Shown piece by piece: positions 53,493 to 62,722 of a DNA stretch of 64,000 bases. This DNA is from Actinomyces sp. (GTDB lineage: Bacteria > Actinomycetota > Actinomycetes > Actinomycetales > Actinomycetaceae). The stretch's first letter is position 1, and every line of letters begins with the position of its first letter. The translations under genes and the position numbers were made by a program. The notes below the pieces were generated by a model. It was not told the origin of the DNA. It worked only from the letters and a program-made list of their open reading frames with translations, and searched no databases. The DNA lies in assembly GCF_030524025.1 (NCBI RefSeq), contig NZ_JAUNHI010000007.1, positions 1 through 64,000 on the forward strand. Direction: 5' to 3'.

Positions 53493-56400
53493 ATGACGAC
53501 ATCTGCCGCCACCGCCGCCGGCACCCGCCCCTGCCCCGAGGACCTGTGGGAGCTCGGCGCCCGTGCCGTGGAGCGCGCCCGCGCCTGGGCCGACGCCTCC
53601 GTGGACGAGCCGACCCCGCGCACGGCCAAGCTGTTGTCGACCATCCTGGCCGACCCCGCCGGCCTGGCCTTCACGACCCGTTTCGTCGACGACGTCATCC
53701 GTCCCACTGACCTCGACGTCGCCGCCCGGGCCCTGACGCGCCTGGCCGCGGGCCGCAAGGACTTCCTGCCCCCCGCCCTGGCCGCCGCCATGGGCCTGGG
53801 CGGGGCAGCCGGGCGCCTGGCCCCGCGCACCGTCGCCCTGGCCGCGCGACGCACCTTCCGCGAGATCGTCGGCGACCTGGTCGTCGACGCCACCGACCGC
53901 GGCCTGGGGCCCGCCCTGGCCCGGCTGCGCGCCGGCGGCAACCGGCTCAATGTCAACCTCCTGGGGGAGGCCGTCCTGGGAGAGACCGAGGCGGCGCGGC
54001 GCCTGGCCGAGGTCTCCCGGCTCGTGGCCCGCCCCGACGTCGACTACGTGTCGGTCAAGGTCTCGGCCGTCACCGGCCCGCACAACCCCTGGGGCTTCGA
54101 GGAGGTCGTCGCCCACGGCGTCGAGGCTCTCACGCCCCTGTACCTCCTGGCCCGCGACCACGGCACCTTCCTCAACCTCGACATGGAGGACTACAAGGAC
54201 CTGGACCTGACCATCGCGGTGTTCACCGCGGTGCTGGACCAGCCCGAGCTGCGCGGTTACGAGGCCGGCATCGTCCTGCAGGCCTACCTGCCCGACTCCC
54301 TGGCGGCCATGGAGCGCCTCCAGCAGTGGGCGGCCGCCCGTGTCGAGGCGGGAGGCGCGCGCATCAAGGTGCGCGTGGTCAAGGGCGCCAACCTGTCGAT
54401 GGAGACCGTCGACGCCGAGATCCACGGCTGGGAGCTGACCACCTGGCCCACCAAGCAGGACACCGACACCGCCTACAAGCGCATGCTCGCCTGGGCGATG
54501 ACCCCCGAGCGCTCCCGCGCGGTCCGCCTGGGCGTGGCCGGCCAGAACCTCTTCGACATCGCCTTCGCCTACGAGCTGCGCGCCGCCCGCGGGCTGGCGG
54601 AGGGCGACGCCGTCGAGTTCGAGATGCTCTCGGGCATGGCCACCGAGCTCCAGGCGGTTGTGCGCCGCGACACCGGACACCTGCTCCTCTACGTCCCGGT
54701 GGTCGACCCCAAGGAGTTCGATGTCGCCATCGCCTACCTCGTGCGACGCCTCGAGGAGAACGCCGCCCCGGCCAATTTCATGTCCGGGGTCTTCGACATC
54801 GCCACCGACCCCGAGATCTTCGCCCGCGAGCGGGAACGCTTCCTGGCCTCCCTGGCCCAGGTCGACCCCGCCGCCGCGGTCCCCGGCCCCCGTCGTGTCC
54901 AGGACCGCCTGGCCGAGGAGGAGGCCGGCCCCGGCCAGGTCGAGGGCGCGGTGGCCGAGCAGGCGCGACGCCCCTTCGTCTCGACGCCCGACTCCGACCC
55001 GGCGCTGGCGGCCAACCGGCAGTGGGCGGCGCGGATCGCCCGGGCCGTGCCCGACTCGCGGCGCGGGGTGGCCGAGGTCGAGGCCTCCGCCCAGCGCCTG
55101 GCGCAGACCTCCGACGTCGACCTGCTCGTGGCCGACCTGAGCCGCGCGGCCGCCTCCTGGCATGAGCTGGGAGCCGAGGGCCGTGCCGCCATCCTCCACC
55201 GCGCCGGTGACATCCTGGCCGCCCGCCGCGGCCAGCTCATCGAGGTGGCCGCCTCCGAGGCCGGCAAGACGATCGACCAGTCCGACCCTGAGGTCTCCGA
55301 GGCCATCGACTTCTGCCACCACTACGCCGCCCAGAGCCTGCTGCTTGAGGACCCCGACTACATGCGCGGCTCGGTCCTGCGCCCCGTGGAGGTCACGGTC
55401 GTGGCCTCGCCGTGGAACTTCCCCGTCGCGATCCCGGTGGGCGGTGTGGCCGCGGCCCTGGCCACCGGCAGCACGGTCGTGCTCAAGCCCGCCCCGCCCG
55501 CACGGCGCTGCGGGGCCGAGATCGTGCGCGCCTTCCACGACGCGGGCGTGCCCGGCGACGTGCTGGCCCTGGCGGCCCTCGAGGACGGGCAGGTCTCCCA
55601 GCACCTGGTCACCCACCCGGGGGTCGGCAGGGTCATCCTGACCGGCTCCTACGACACCGCCCGGCTGTTCCGCTCCTGGCGCCCCGAGATGCACCTGCTG
55701 GGGGAGACCAGCGGGAAGAACGCCATCATCGTGACCCCCTCGGCTGACCCGGACCTGGCGGTGCGCGACACGGTGTCCTCCGCCTTCGCCCACGCCGGCC
55801 AGAAGTGCTCGGCCAGCTCCCTGCTCATCCTCGTGGGATCGGCGGGACGCTCGGCACGGATCGCCCGCCAGCTCGTCGACGCCACCGCCTCCCTGCGCGT
55901 GCGCGGCCCCGAGCACCTGGACTCCCAGGTCGGCCCCGTCGTCCAGCCCGACGACCCCAAGGCGCGCCGTGGCCTGACCCAGCTGGGTGTAGGCGAGCAC
56001 TGGGTGCTGCGGCCCGAGCACCTCGGCGGCGGGCTGTGGAGGCCCGGGATCCGCGCCGGGGTGGTGCCCGGCAGCGAGTTCCACTACACCGAGTACTTCG
56101 CACCCGTGCTGGGGGTCATGCGGGTCGAGACCCTGGCCGAGGCCATCGAGGCCGTCAACGCGGTCGACTACGGGCTGACCTCGGGGCTCCAAACCCTCGA
56201 CTCCTCCGAGCTCGAGCAGTGGCTGGAGTCGGTGCAGGCCGGCAACCTCTACGTCAACCGCGGCATCACCGGCGCCATCGTGCGCCGTCAGCCCTTCGGA
56301 GGGTGGAAGCGCTCGGCGATCGGCTCGACGACGAAGGCCGGCGGGCCGAGCTACCTCCTGGGCCTGGGCGACATCCTCGCCCAGCCGGACAGCCAGGCCG

Positions 56401-57056
56401 AGGACCCCGAGACGCACCTCGACCTGGCCGCCGCCCTCGACCCGCGGGTGGCTGCCATCTACGACGCCGTGCGCACCGACCTGGACCGCCACGATGTGGC
56501 GGGCCTGCGCCGCGCGCTGGAGGCCGACGCCGAGGCCTGGCAGTCCGCCTACGGGCAAGCCGTCGATGTCACCGGCCTGACCTGTGAGCGCAACATCCTG
56601 CGTTACAAGCCCACCGGGGTGATCGTGCGCGCCGCCGGCGGCACGGCCGTGGCCGACCTCGCCCGGGTCCTGGCCGCGGGCGTGCTCGCCGTTGGGCCCC
56701 TGCGGCTGTCGGTTGAGAGCGAGCCCGCTCCCGCTTTGCGTACCGCCCTGGAGGACGCCGGGGTGGAGGTGCGCGTCGACGCGCCGGCGGTGTGGGAGGC
56801 GCGCCTGACCGACCTGGCCGGCTCGGGCGCCCTGGGCGTGCGTGTGCGCGTGCTCGGCCCCAGGGACCAGGACCCGCAGGAGCGGTGGGACCAGGCGTGC
56901 CAGGCCACGGGAGGAAGCCCCGACGTCGCCCTCTACACCGGCGCGGTGACCGCCAACCCCCACAGCGAGCTGTTGCCCTTCGTGCGGGAGCAGTCGGTGA
57001 GCATCACCGCCCACCGCTTCGGCACGCCCCTGGACCTGGCCGCAGACATCCTGTAG
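53493..57056 (+). CDS. putA: Bifunctional proline dehydrogenase / glutamate-semialdehyde dehydrogenase
   Basis: PutA-type enzyme of 1187 residues oxidising proline to glutamate. The FAD-dependent proline dehydrogenase barrel occupies about 60-460 (NLDMEDYKDLDLT, RVVKGANLSME, YVPVVDP), and the NAD-dependent aldehyde dehydrogenase about 500-990 with catalytic Glu738 (LLGETSGKNA) and Cys772 (GQKCSASS). The last about 190 residues form the extra C-terminal part of longer PutA proteins. There is no N-terminal DNA-binding domain, so it is not a self-repressor. ATG 53493 follows AAGGAC; the frame is open back through the hydrolase gene only as a shadow. Confidence 0.95.
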   Translation: MTTSAATAAGTRPCPEDLWELGARAVERARAWADASVDEPTPRTAKLLSTILADPAGLAFTTRFVDDVIRPTDLDVAARALTRLAAGRKDFLPPALAAAMGLGGAAGRLAPRTVALAARRTFREIVGDLVVDATDRGLGPALARLRAGGNRLNVNLLGEAVLGETEAARRLAEVSRLVARPDVDYVSVKVSAVTGPHNPWGFEEVVAHGVEALTPLYLLARDHGTFLNLDMEDYKDLDLTIAVFTAVLDQPELRGYEAGIVLQAYLPDSLAAMERLQQWAAARVEAGGARIKVRVVKGANLSMETVDAEIHGWELTTWPTKQDTDTAYKRMLAWAMTPERSRAVRLGVAGQNLFDIAFAYELRAARGLAEGDAVEFEMLSGMATELQAVVRRDTGHLLLYVPVVDPKEFDVAIAYLVRRLEENAAPANFMSGVFDIATDPEIFARERERFLASLAQVDPAAAVPGPRRVQDRLAEEEAGPGQVEGAVAEQARRPFVSTPDSDPALAANRQWAARIARAVPDSRRGVAEVEASAQRLAQTSDVDLLVADLSRAAASWHELGAEGRAAILHRAGDILAARRGQLIEVAASEAGKTIDQSDPEVSEAIDFCHHYAAQSLLLEDPDYMRGSVLRPVEVTVVASPWNFPVAIPVGGVAAALATGSTVVLKPAPPARRCGAEIVRAFHDAGVPGDVLALAALEDGQVSQHLVTHPGVGRVILTGSYDTARLFRSWRPEMHLLGETSGKNAIIVTPSADPDLAVRDTVSSAFAHAGQKCSASSLLILVGSAGRSARIARQLVDATASLRVRGPEHLDSQVGPVVQPDDPKARRGLTQLGVGEHWVLRPEHLGGGLWRPGIRAGVVPGSEFHYTEYFAPVLGVMRVETLAEAIEAVNAVDYGLTSGLQTLDSSELEQWLESVQAGNLYVNRGITGAIVRRQPFGGWKRSAIGSTTKAGGPSYLLGLGDILAQPDSQAEDPETHLDLAAALDPRVAAIYDAVRTDLDRHDVAGLRRALEADAEAWQSAYGQAVDVTGLTCERNILRYKPTGVIVRAAGGTAVADLARVLAAGVLAVGPLRLSVESEPAPALRTALEDAGVEVRVDAPAVWEARLTDLAGSGALGVRVRVLGPRDQDPQERWDQACQATGGSPDVALYTGAVTANPHSELLPFVREQSVSITAHRFGTPLDLAADIL

Positions 57057-57339
57057 CCCCTGTGGCCCCTGTGGTACTGAGCGGATCGGGGCCGTGGGGG
57101 GGCCGCCCCCACCGCGCGGGCGCCCCCCGCCCCCGGCCGCGCCCCCCCCCGGCGGGCCCGGGCCCGCACACCTCGTGTCCCCCGGGGGCCCCGTGTGTCA
57201 GTGGGGGGCGGGGGGCGGTGGCCCCCCCGCGTCCCCGGCGGGGCGCCCCACGGCCGCAGGCGGATCCCGCGCGAGGCGGGTGGCGCCCGGCCGGTCCGCG
57301 AGACCGGGGCCCGAGCGTGCCGGTGGTCGCTCCGTCGCC
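57057..57339. other. Structured, extremely GC-rich intergenic segment
   Basis: No gene is seen. Directly after putA, GTGGGGG (57094-57100) and CCCCCAC (57106-57112) form a hairpin that may end the transcript. A 14-bp inverted repeat, CGCCCCCCGCCCCC (57121-57134) and its complement at 57204-57217, encloses a 16-bp perfect palindrome (57152-57167). The G-runs at 57203-57218 could form a G-quadruplex. Array D of the 23-bp repeat follows. Confidence 0.6.
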
Positions 57340-57408
57340 GAGATCGGGACATATGACACCCCGAGATCGGTAGATATGACACCGTGAGATCGGGACACAT
57401 GGCACGGC
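57340..57408 (+). repeat. 23-bp repeat array D (three units, forward)
   Basis: Units at 57340-57362, 57363-57385 and 57386-57408. Unit two carries GGTAGATATG and unit three GGGACACATGGCAC with the terminal CACGGC ending seen also in array A. It lies between putA and the leu leader. Confidence 0.9.
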
Positions 57409-57494
57409 GAGGCGCGGAGTGTCCTGGGGCGGGCGCTGCGTCACGGATCGGGCCGGGGCTCAGAACAGCGCGGGCACCCGCGGGCACGTCATGA

Positions 57495-57540
57495 CCGTGA
57501 GGTCGTCATCAAGCCCAGGAGTCTTCTGGCGACCTCACGG
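57495..57540. other. 11-bp inverted repeat upstream of the leu promoter
   Basis: CCGTGAGGTCG (57495-57505) and CGACCTCACGG (57530-57540) are perfect complements separated by 24 bases. The right arm ends 46 bases before the leu -35 box. It could be a terminator for transcription arriving from the left or a regulator site; sequence alone does not decide. Confidence 0.45.
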
Positions 57541-57586
57541 CCCTGGCGGCGCGATCGGATGACAGCGTGGCGCGCAGCGGCCCCGG

Positions 57587-57615
57587 GTGACACCGGGGCC
57601 GATGTGAGGTAGGTT
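57587..57615 (+). promoter_or_regulatory. leu leader promoter
   Basis: -35 GTGACA (57587-57592), 17-base spacer, -10 TAGGTT (57610-57615). The leader-peptide GTG stands six bases after the -10, so the transcript is expected to start at the leader peptide codon. Confidence 0.7.
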
Positions 57616-57621
57616 CGCCTC

Positions 57622-57669
57622 GTGCGCGCAACAGTGAGCCTGCTGCTTAGTCGCCGCGGCGGGGCCTGA
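57622..57669 (+). CDS. leuL: leuA leader peptide (attenuator uORF)
   Basis: A 15-codon leaderless reading frame giving VRATVSLLLSRRGGA. Three consecutive leucine codons (CTG CTG CTT, 57640-57648) sense leucyl-tRNA supply; the LLLSRRG pattern is the recognised actinobacterial leuA leader peptide. The stop codon lies inside the loop region of the attenuator hairpin. Too short for standard gene calling. Confidence 0.85.
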   Translation: MRATVSLLLSRRGGA

Positions 57670-57699
57670 CAAGGCCGGCACCCCGACCGCGGCTCTTTT
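57653..57699 (+). terminator. leu attenuator terminator
   Basis: GCCGCGG and CGGGG (57653-57664) pair with CCCCG and CCGCGGC (57681-57693; one bulged A at 57686), with an inner GGCC/GGCC stem around TGACAA, followed by TCTTTT (57694-57699). This is the clearest intrinsic terminator of the window. Ribosomes stalled on the Leu codons would disturb the left arm and let transcription reach leuA. Confidence 0.82.
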
Positions 57700-57789
57700 G
57701 CGTTGCCAGCCACCGGGTCCCGGACTTCTCAGCGGCACGCAGGCCGCGCCGTCGGACCCGTGCTCAGCACACCCCCACAGGAGTACCCC

Positions 57790-59568
57790 ATGCGCACAGC
57801 ACGCCCAGCGCCGCAGCAGCCCTCCGGCATGCCCTACGGCAAGTACGTGCCCTTCATCGACACCGTCTCCACCGACCTGCCCGACCGCACCTGGCCGTCC
57901 CGACGGATCACCCACGCCCCCCGTTGGCTGTCGACCGACCTGCGCGACGGCAACCAGTCCCTCATCGAGCCGATGGCCCCGCAGGCCAAGCGGGCCGTCT
58001 TCGACCTGCTCGTGGCAATGGGCTTCAAGGAGATCGAGGTCGGCTTCCCGGCGGCCTCGCAGACCGACTTCGACTTCGTGCGCTCCCTGGCCGACGAGGG
58101 AGCGGTGCCCGAGGACGTGACGATCTCGGTGCTCACCCAGTCCCGCGGCGACCTCATCGACCGCACCCTGGACGCCTGCGTCGGTCTGCCGCGCGCCACC
58201 GTCCACCTCTACAACGCCCTGTCGCCGCTGTTCCGCGACGTCGTGTTCCGCATGAGTCGCGACGACGTGCGTGAGCTGGCCGTCGACGGCACCCGGCAGG
58301 TCATCGCCCGGGCCGAGAAGGTCCTGACCGAGGACACGATCTTCGGCTTCGAGTACTCCCCGGAGATCTTTGTCGACACCGAGCGCGAGTACGCCCTGGA
58401 GGTCTGTGAGGCCGTCATGGGCGTGTGGCAGCCCGAGGCCGACCGCGAGATCATCCTCAACCTGCCGGCCACCGTCGAGCGGGCCACCCCGAACGTCTAC
58501 GCCGACCAGATCGAGTGGATGAGCAGGAACCTGTCCCACCGCGACGCCGTGTGCCTGTCGCTGCACACCCACAACGACCGCGGCTCGGGCGTGGCGGCCA
58601 CCGAGCTGGGGCTGCTGGCCGGGGCCGACCGTGTCGAGGGCTGCCTGTTCGGCCATGGCGAGCGCACCGGCAACGTCGACCTGGTGACCGTTGCCCTCAA
58701 CCTCTTCAGCCAGGGGATCGACCCGATGCTCGACCTGTCCGACATCGACGAGATCCGCCGCACCGTGGAGCGCTCGACACAGATGGACGTACCCCCGCGC
58801 ACCCCCTATGTCGGTGAGCTCGTTTACACCTCCTTCTCCGGCTCCCACCAGGACGCCATCAAGAAGGGCTTCTTCGCCCGAGTCAAGCAGGTCGAGGCCG
58901 CCAAGGCCCAGGGGATGGACGCCGACGAGGCCGAGAACGCGGTGCCCTGGTCGATGCCCTACCTGCCCATCGACCCCCACGACGTGGGCCGCTCCTACGA
59001 GGCGGTTGTGCGCGTCAACTCCCAGTCGGGCAAGGGCGGAGTCTCCTACCTGCTCAAGCACACCCGCAACCTCGACCTGCCCCGTCGCCTCCAGATCGAG
59101 TTCTCCCGCATCGTCCAGCGCCACACCGACACCTACGGCGGCGAGGTCGACTCCGACAAGATGTGGACGATCTTCGCCGACGAGTACCTGCCGGCGGCCG
59201 CAGCGCCCGGCATCGAGCTGCCCACCTGGGGCCGCTTCGAGCTCAAGGCCGCGACGCTGACCTCCAGCGGCGAGGAGGACTCGGTGCTGACCGTCACCAT
59301 CGCCGACTCCGGGCAGCGTCGGCTGCTGACCGCCTCGGGCAATGGCCCGCTCGACGCCTTCGTCACCGCCCTGGAGCAGACCGGCGTCGAGGTCAGGATC
59401 CTGGACTACGCCGAGCACGCCCTGAGCCAGGGCCGTGACGCCTCGGCGGCCTCCTACGTCGAGTGCGAGGTCAACGGCCAGGTGCTGTGGGGCGTGGGCA
59501 TCGACCCGTCCATCACGACCTCCTCCTTCAAGGCCGTGATCTCGGCGGTCAACCGCGCCCTGCGCTGA
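57790..59568 (+). CDS. leuA: 2-isopropylmalate synthase
   Basis: LeuA of 592 residues, condensing acetyl-CoA with 2-oxoisovalerate in leucine synthesis. The barrel has [14 protein letters not shown] (metal and catalytic residues), [18 protein letters not shown] and [10 protein letters not shown]; the C-terminal leucine-feedback domain ends in [20 protein letters not shown]. It is the longer actinobacterial class 2 form. ATG 57790 has AGGAG at 57779-57783. Expression is under the leader-peptide attenuator upstream. Confidence 0.97.
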   Translation: MRTARPAPQQPSGMPYGKYVPFIDTVSTDLPDRTWPSRRITHAPRWLSTDLRDGNQSLIEPMAPQAKRAVFDLLVAMGFKEIEVGFPAASQTDFDFVRSLADEGAVPEDVTISVLTQSRGDLIDRTLDACVGLPRATVHLYNALSPLFRDVVFRMSRDDVRELAVDGTRQVIARAEKVLTEDTIFGFEYSPEIFVDTEREYALEVCEAVMGVWQPEADREIILNLPATVERATPNVYADQIEWMSRNLSHRDAVCLSLHTHNDRGSGVAATELGLLAGADRVEGCLFGHGERTGNVDLVTVALNLFSQGIDPMLDLSDIDEIRRTVERSTQMDVPPRTPYVGELVYTSFSGSHQDAIKKGFFARVKQVEAAKAQGMDADEAENAVPWSMPYLPIDPHDVGRSYEAVVRVNSQSGKGGVSYLLKHTRNLDLPRRLQIEFSRIVQRHTDTYGGEVDSDKMWTIFADEYLPAAAAPGIELPTWGRFELKAATLTSSGEEDSVLTVTIADSGQRRLLTASGNGPLDAFVTALEQTGVEVRILDYAEHALSQGRDASAASYVECEVNGQVLWGVGIDPSITTSSFKAVISAVNRALR

Positions 59569-59584
59569 GGCCGGCGCCGAACCG

Positions 59585-60334
59585 ATGGCGCTGCGGCTCT
59601 ACCGCGACGAGGCCCTCATCCTGCGCACCTACCCGCTGGCTGAGGCCGACCGCATCATCGTCATGCTCACCCGCTCACACGGGCAGGTGCGCGCCGTTGC
59701 CAAGGGGGTGCGTCGCACCACCTCCCGCTTCGGCGCGCGCCTGGAGCCGTTCTCGATGGTCGACGTCCAGCTGCACGCCGGGCGCAACCTCGACGTGGTC
59801 ACCCAGGTGGACACGATCTCCCCGTTCGCCGGGGCGATCTGCTCCCACTACGCGGTGTTCACCTGCGCGGCGACGATGGTGGAGACCGCCGAGCGCCTCA
59901 CCCACGACGACGGCGACCTGGGCACCTCGGAGTCCCCTCAGCAGTTCCTCCTGCTCTACGGCGCCCTGGCGGCCCTGGCCCGGCGCAGGCACGCCCCGGG
60001 GCTCGTGCTCGACTCCTACCTCCTGCGGGCGCTGGCGCTGGCGGGGTGGGCGCCGTCCTTCTACGACTGCGCCCGCTGCGGGGCCCCCGGGCCGCACACC
60101 GCCTTCCACGTCCAGGTGGGCGGGGCCGTGTGTCCCGCCTGCCGTCCGGCGGGGTCGGTTGAGGTTGATGCCTCGACCATGGTGCTGCTCGGGGCGCTGC
60201 TGTCGGGGGACTGGGCGGTGGCCGACGCCTCGGGCGGGCGCGAGCGCGCGCAGGCGGCTGGACTGGTGTCGGCATACTTGACCTGGCACCTCGAGCGGCG
60301 CCTGCGCTCGCTCTCCCACGTCGAAAGGGTCTGA
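59585..60334 (+). CDS. recO: DNA repair protein RecO
   Basis: RecO of 249 residues, helping load RecA at single-stranded gaps in the RecFOR pathway. The N-terminal OB fold ([38 protein letters not shown]) is followed by a helical domain with a zinc site of four cysteines in [10 protein letters not shown] and [10 protein letters not shown]. It lies 16 bases after leuA and two bases before uppS. Confidence 0.95.
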   Translation: MALRLYRDEALILRTYPLAEADRIIVMLTRSHGQVRAVAKGVRRTTSRFGARLEPFSMVDVQLHAGRNLDVVTQVDTISPFAGAICSHYAVFTCAATMVETAERLTHDDGDLGTSESPQQFLLLYGALAALARRRHAPGLVLDSYLLRALALAGWAPSFYDCARCGAPGPHTAFHVQVGGAVCPACRPAGSVEVDASTMVLLGALLSGDWAVADASGGRERAQAAGLVSAYLTWHLERRLRSLSHVERV

Positions 60335-60336
60335 CT

Positions 60337-61179
60337 GTGACCGCTGATCAGCCTGCCGCCCCCGGCGCGCCCCTGCCCCCGGGAGCCGTGGGGCGGGACG
60401 GCGACCCACTGGGCCGGATCCCGCTGCACCGCGAGGGCCTCGTGCCCCCCTGTCTGGGTGAGGCCGTGCCCGGGCACGTGGCCTGTGTCATGGACGGCAA
60501 CGGCCGCTGGGCCAACGCCCGGGGCCTGCCGCGCACTGAGGGCCACCGGGTGGGGGAGGCCACGATGATGGATGTCATCGCCGGCGCGGTCGAGATCGGC
60601 GTCAAGGAGCTGAGCGTCTACGCCTTCTCCACCGAGAACTGGCGCAGGTCGCCCGCCGAGGTCCGCTTCCTCATGGGCTTCACCCGCACCGTCCTGCGGG
60701 CCCAGACCGACGACCTCCTCGACTGGGGGGTCCGCGTGCGCTGGGTGGGGCGCGAGCCCCGGCTGTGGAAGTCGGTCCTGTCCGAGGTCCGCCGCTCCGA
60801 GCGGATCACCGCGGGCAACGAGCGCATGGTGCTCAACATGTGCCTCAACTACGGGGGGCGTGCGGAGATGGCCGACGCCGCCCGGGCCATCGCCGAGGAG
60901 GTCGCCGCCGGCAGGCTCAAGGCCTCGGCCGTGTCTGAAAAGACGATTCAGCGCTACCTGTACGCCCCCACGATGCGGGACGTCGACCTGTTCATCCGCA
61001 CCGGGGGAGAGCAGCGCACCTCCAACTTCCTCATGTGGTCCTCGGCCTACGCTGAGCTGTACTTCTCCGACCTGCCCTGGCCCGAGTTCGACCGCACCGA
61101 GCTGTGGCGGGCCTGCCAGGCCTACGCCCAGCGGGACCGGCGCTTCGGCGGCGCCGTCGACGCCGTCGCCGAGGGCTAG
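60337..61179 (+). CDS. uppS: Isoprenyl transferase (undecaprenyl diphosphate synthase family)
   Basis: Cis-prenyltransferase of 280 residues making long isoprenyl diphosphates for cell-wall lipid carriers. The catalytic Asp lies in VACVMDGNGRWANARGL, followed by GHRVGEATMMDV, YAFSTENWRRSPAEV and DLFIRTGGEQRTSNFLMW. GTG 60337 has GAAAGG. Chain length cannot be told. Same operon as recO. Downstream is repeat array E and then the convergent zur gene. Confidence 0.95.
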   Translation: MTADQPAAPGAPLPPGAVGRDGDPLGRIPLHREGLVPPCLGEAVPGHVACVMDGNGRWANARGLPRTEGHRVGEATMMDVIAGAVEIGVKELSVYAFSTENWRRSPAEVRFLMGFTRTVLRAQTDDLLDWGVRVRWVGREPRLWKSVLSEVRRSERITAGNERMVLNMCLNYGGRAEMADAARAIAEEVAAGRLKASAVSEKTIQRYLYAPTMRDVDLFIRTGGEQRTSNFLMWSSAYAELYFSDLPWPEFDRTELWRACQAYAQRDRRFGGAVDAVAEG

Positions 61180-61258
61180 GCGAGTAGCTCAAAGGGATGG
61201 GGGACACGGGCTGGCCGCACGGGTCCGGGGCACGGTCGCTGAGTCCGGGGCCACCCTC

Positions 61259-61342
61259 CTCGCCGAGATCGGGACATAGGTCCCGATCTCGAGGTGCCAT
61301 ATCTACCGATCTCGAGGTGTCACATGTCCCGATCTCGGCGAG
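61259..61342. repeat. 23-bp repeat array E with outer 19-bp inverted repeat
   Basis: A 26-bp palindrome (61265-61290: arms GAGATCGGGAC / GTCCCGATCTC, loop ATAG) looks like two units joined head to head with most of both deleted. Reverse units follow at 61291-61313 and 61314-61336. The outermost 19 bases, CTCGCCGAGATCGGGACAT (61259-61277), are complementary to 61324-61342. It sits between the converging uppS and zur genes, where it could end transcription from both sides. Confidence 0.88.
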
Positions 61343-61415
61343 AGGGAGGGGGAGTCTACGAGTGGGGTGAGGTTCTGCTGGTGGGCAGGAGCGCGGCGGC
61401 CGCCTGCCGCCGCGC

Positions 61416-61832
61416 TCAGTCGGAGGCCGCCGAGCAGGAGGCGCACAGTCCGAAGAACTCCGCGGTGTGCTCCATGCTGGTGAAGCCGTGCTCGGAGGAC
61501 ACCGAGGTGATCCAGGCTTCCAGGGCGCCCCCGGCGACCTCGACGGTGTACCCGCAGGAGCGGCACACGATGTGGTGGTGGTGCTCGGGGCGCGCGCAGG
61601 CGCGGTAGAGGGTCTCGCCGTCGGCGTTGCGCACCTGGTCGACGTCACCGGCCTCCGCCAGTGCCGTGAGGTTGCGGTACACGGTGGCCAGCCCCACCCG
61701 AGTGCCCTCGGCGTCCAGGGCGGCATGGATCTGCTGTGCGGAGCGGAACTCCTCGGTGCGCTCCAGGATGTCGGCCACCGCCGCCCGCTGCCACGTCGCG
61801 CGCGGGCGCGTGGGCCTGCTCGTCCGGCTCAT
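61416..61832 (-). CDS. zur: Fur-family regulator, probable zinc repressor Zur
   Basis: Fur-family repressor of 138 residues. The DNA-binding part is TWQRAAVADILERTEEFRSA followed by GLATVYRNLTALAEAGDVDQ. Metal sites include HHHHIVCRSCG and a C-terminal CASCS, the two CxxC pairs of a structural zinc site. Its ATGA overlap with znuB places it in the zinc-uptake operon, which supports Zur rather than Fur. ATG 61832 has GGAAGGAGG upstream. Confidence 0.88.
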   Translation of the reverse strand: MSRTSRPTRPRATWQRAAVADILERTEEFRSAQQIHAALDAEGTRVGLATVYRNLTALAEAGDVDQVRNADGETLYRACARPEHHHHIVCRSCGYTVEVAGGALEAWITSVSSEHGFTSMEHTAEFFGLCASCSAASD

Positions 61833-62722
61833 ACGCGTGCCTCCTTCCGGCTGCGGCTCCTGCCCCGGCGGGCCGCCGCGCGCGCCAGCCCGGACACCAG
61901 TGCGACCGCAGTGTAGGCCACAACGAGCAGGACGACGATCATCGCACCGGGTGAGGCCGCCACGACATAGGTGATGGTCAGCCCCGCCACGCAGGCCATG
62001 ACCCCGATCCCCATGGCCAGGTGCATGGTCTGGCGGAAGGAGTAGGACACGAGCTGGGCGATGGCCACGGGCACGATCATGACCGCCGAGACGAGCAGCG
62101 CACCGACCACCCGCATCGAGACCGACACCGTCAGGGCCGCGACCACCGCGACCGTGACGTTGAGGGCCGCGGTCGGCAGGCCGATGGCCCGGGCGAACTC
62201 CTCGTCGTGGGACAGGGCGAACAGGGGCCCGCGCAGGCCCAGGCCCACGAGGAGCACGCCGGAGGCCAGGACGATCGTGAACCAGGCATCCGAGACCGAC
62301 ACCGTGGCGATGGAGCCGAACAGGTAGCTCGTCAGGTTCGTCGTCGTCCCGCCGGCCACGCGGATGAGCAGGACGCCGCCCGCGATGCCGCCGTAGAACA
62401 GAATCGCCAGCGCCACGTCCCCCCGGGTGCGCCCCCGGGCGCGGATGAGCTCGATGCTGATGGCGCCCAGCACCGAGGCGATAATCGCACCGGGGATTGC
62501 CCAGGCGTCCCGGGGGGAGGCATGGGCCGCCGCACCTGCCAGCCACCCCAGGGCGACGCCGGTCAGGGCGATGTGCCCGATGCCGTCGCCCAGAAGCGCC
62601 AGCCCGCGCTGGACGAGGTAGGTGCCCACGACCGGCGCCGCCAGTCCGACCAGGACGGCCACGATCAGGGCCCGCTGCATGAGCGGGCTGGAGAGCATCT
62701 CGGTCAGTGTCGTGACCGTCAT
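61829..62722 (-). CDS. znuB: Zinc ABC transporter permease ZnuB
   Basis: Membrane permease of 297 residues of the ABC-3 family with about eight helices, starting LMQRALIVAVLVGLAAPVVG. Family blocks include YLVQRGLALLGDGIGHIALT and the DEEFARAIGLP loop that meets the ATPase, and MRVVGALLVSAVMIVPVAIA. ATGA overlaps connect it with znuC before and zur after. Confidence 0.93.
   Translation of the reverse strand: MTVTTLTEMLSSPLMQRALIVAVLVGLAAPVVGTYLVQRGLALLGDGIGHIALTGVALGWLAGAAAHASPRDAWAIPGAIIASVLGAISIELIRARGRTRGDVALAILFYGGIAGGVLLIRVAGGTTTNLTSYLFGSIATVSVSDAWFTIVLASGVLLVGLGLRGPLFALSHDEEFARAIGLPTAALNVTVAVVAALTVSVSMRVVGALLVSAVMIVPVAIAQLVSYSFRQTMHLAMGIGVMACVAGLTITYVVAASPGAMIVVLLVVAYTAVALVSGLARAAARRGRSRSRKEARV

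Noticed and set aside
53475-57014. Uninterrupted minus-strand frame of 1179 codons opposite putA
   Set aside because: It mirrors the putA codon pattern, is very Gly/Val/His-rich, has no ribosome site or recognisable domain; typical antisense shadow in GC-rich DNA.
57100-57330. Protein-coding gene in the GC-run segment
   Set aside because: Frames are open only because of C/G runs; composition is poly-Pro/Gly/Arg and no start signal is seen.
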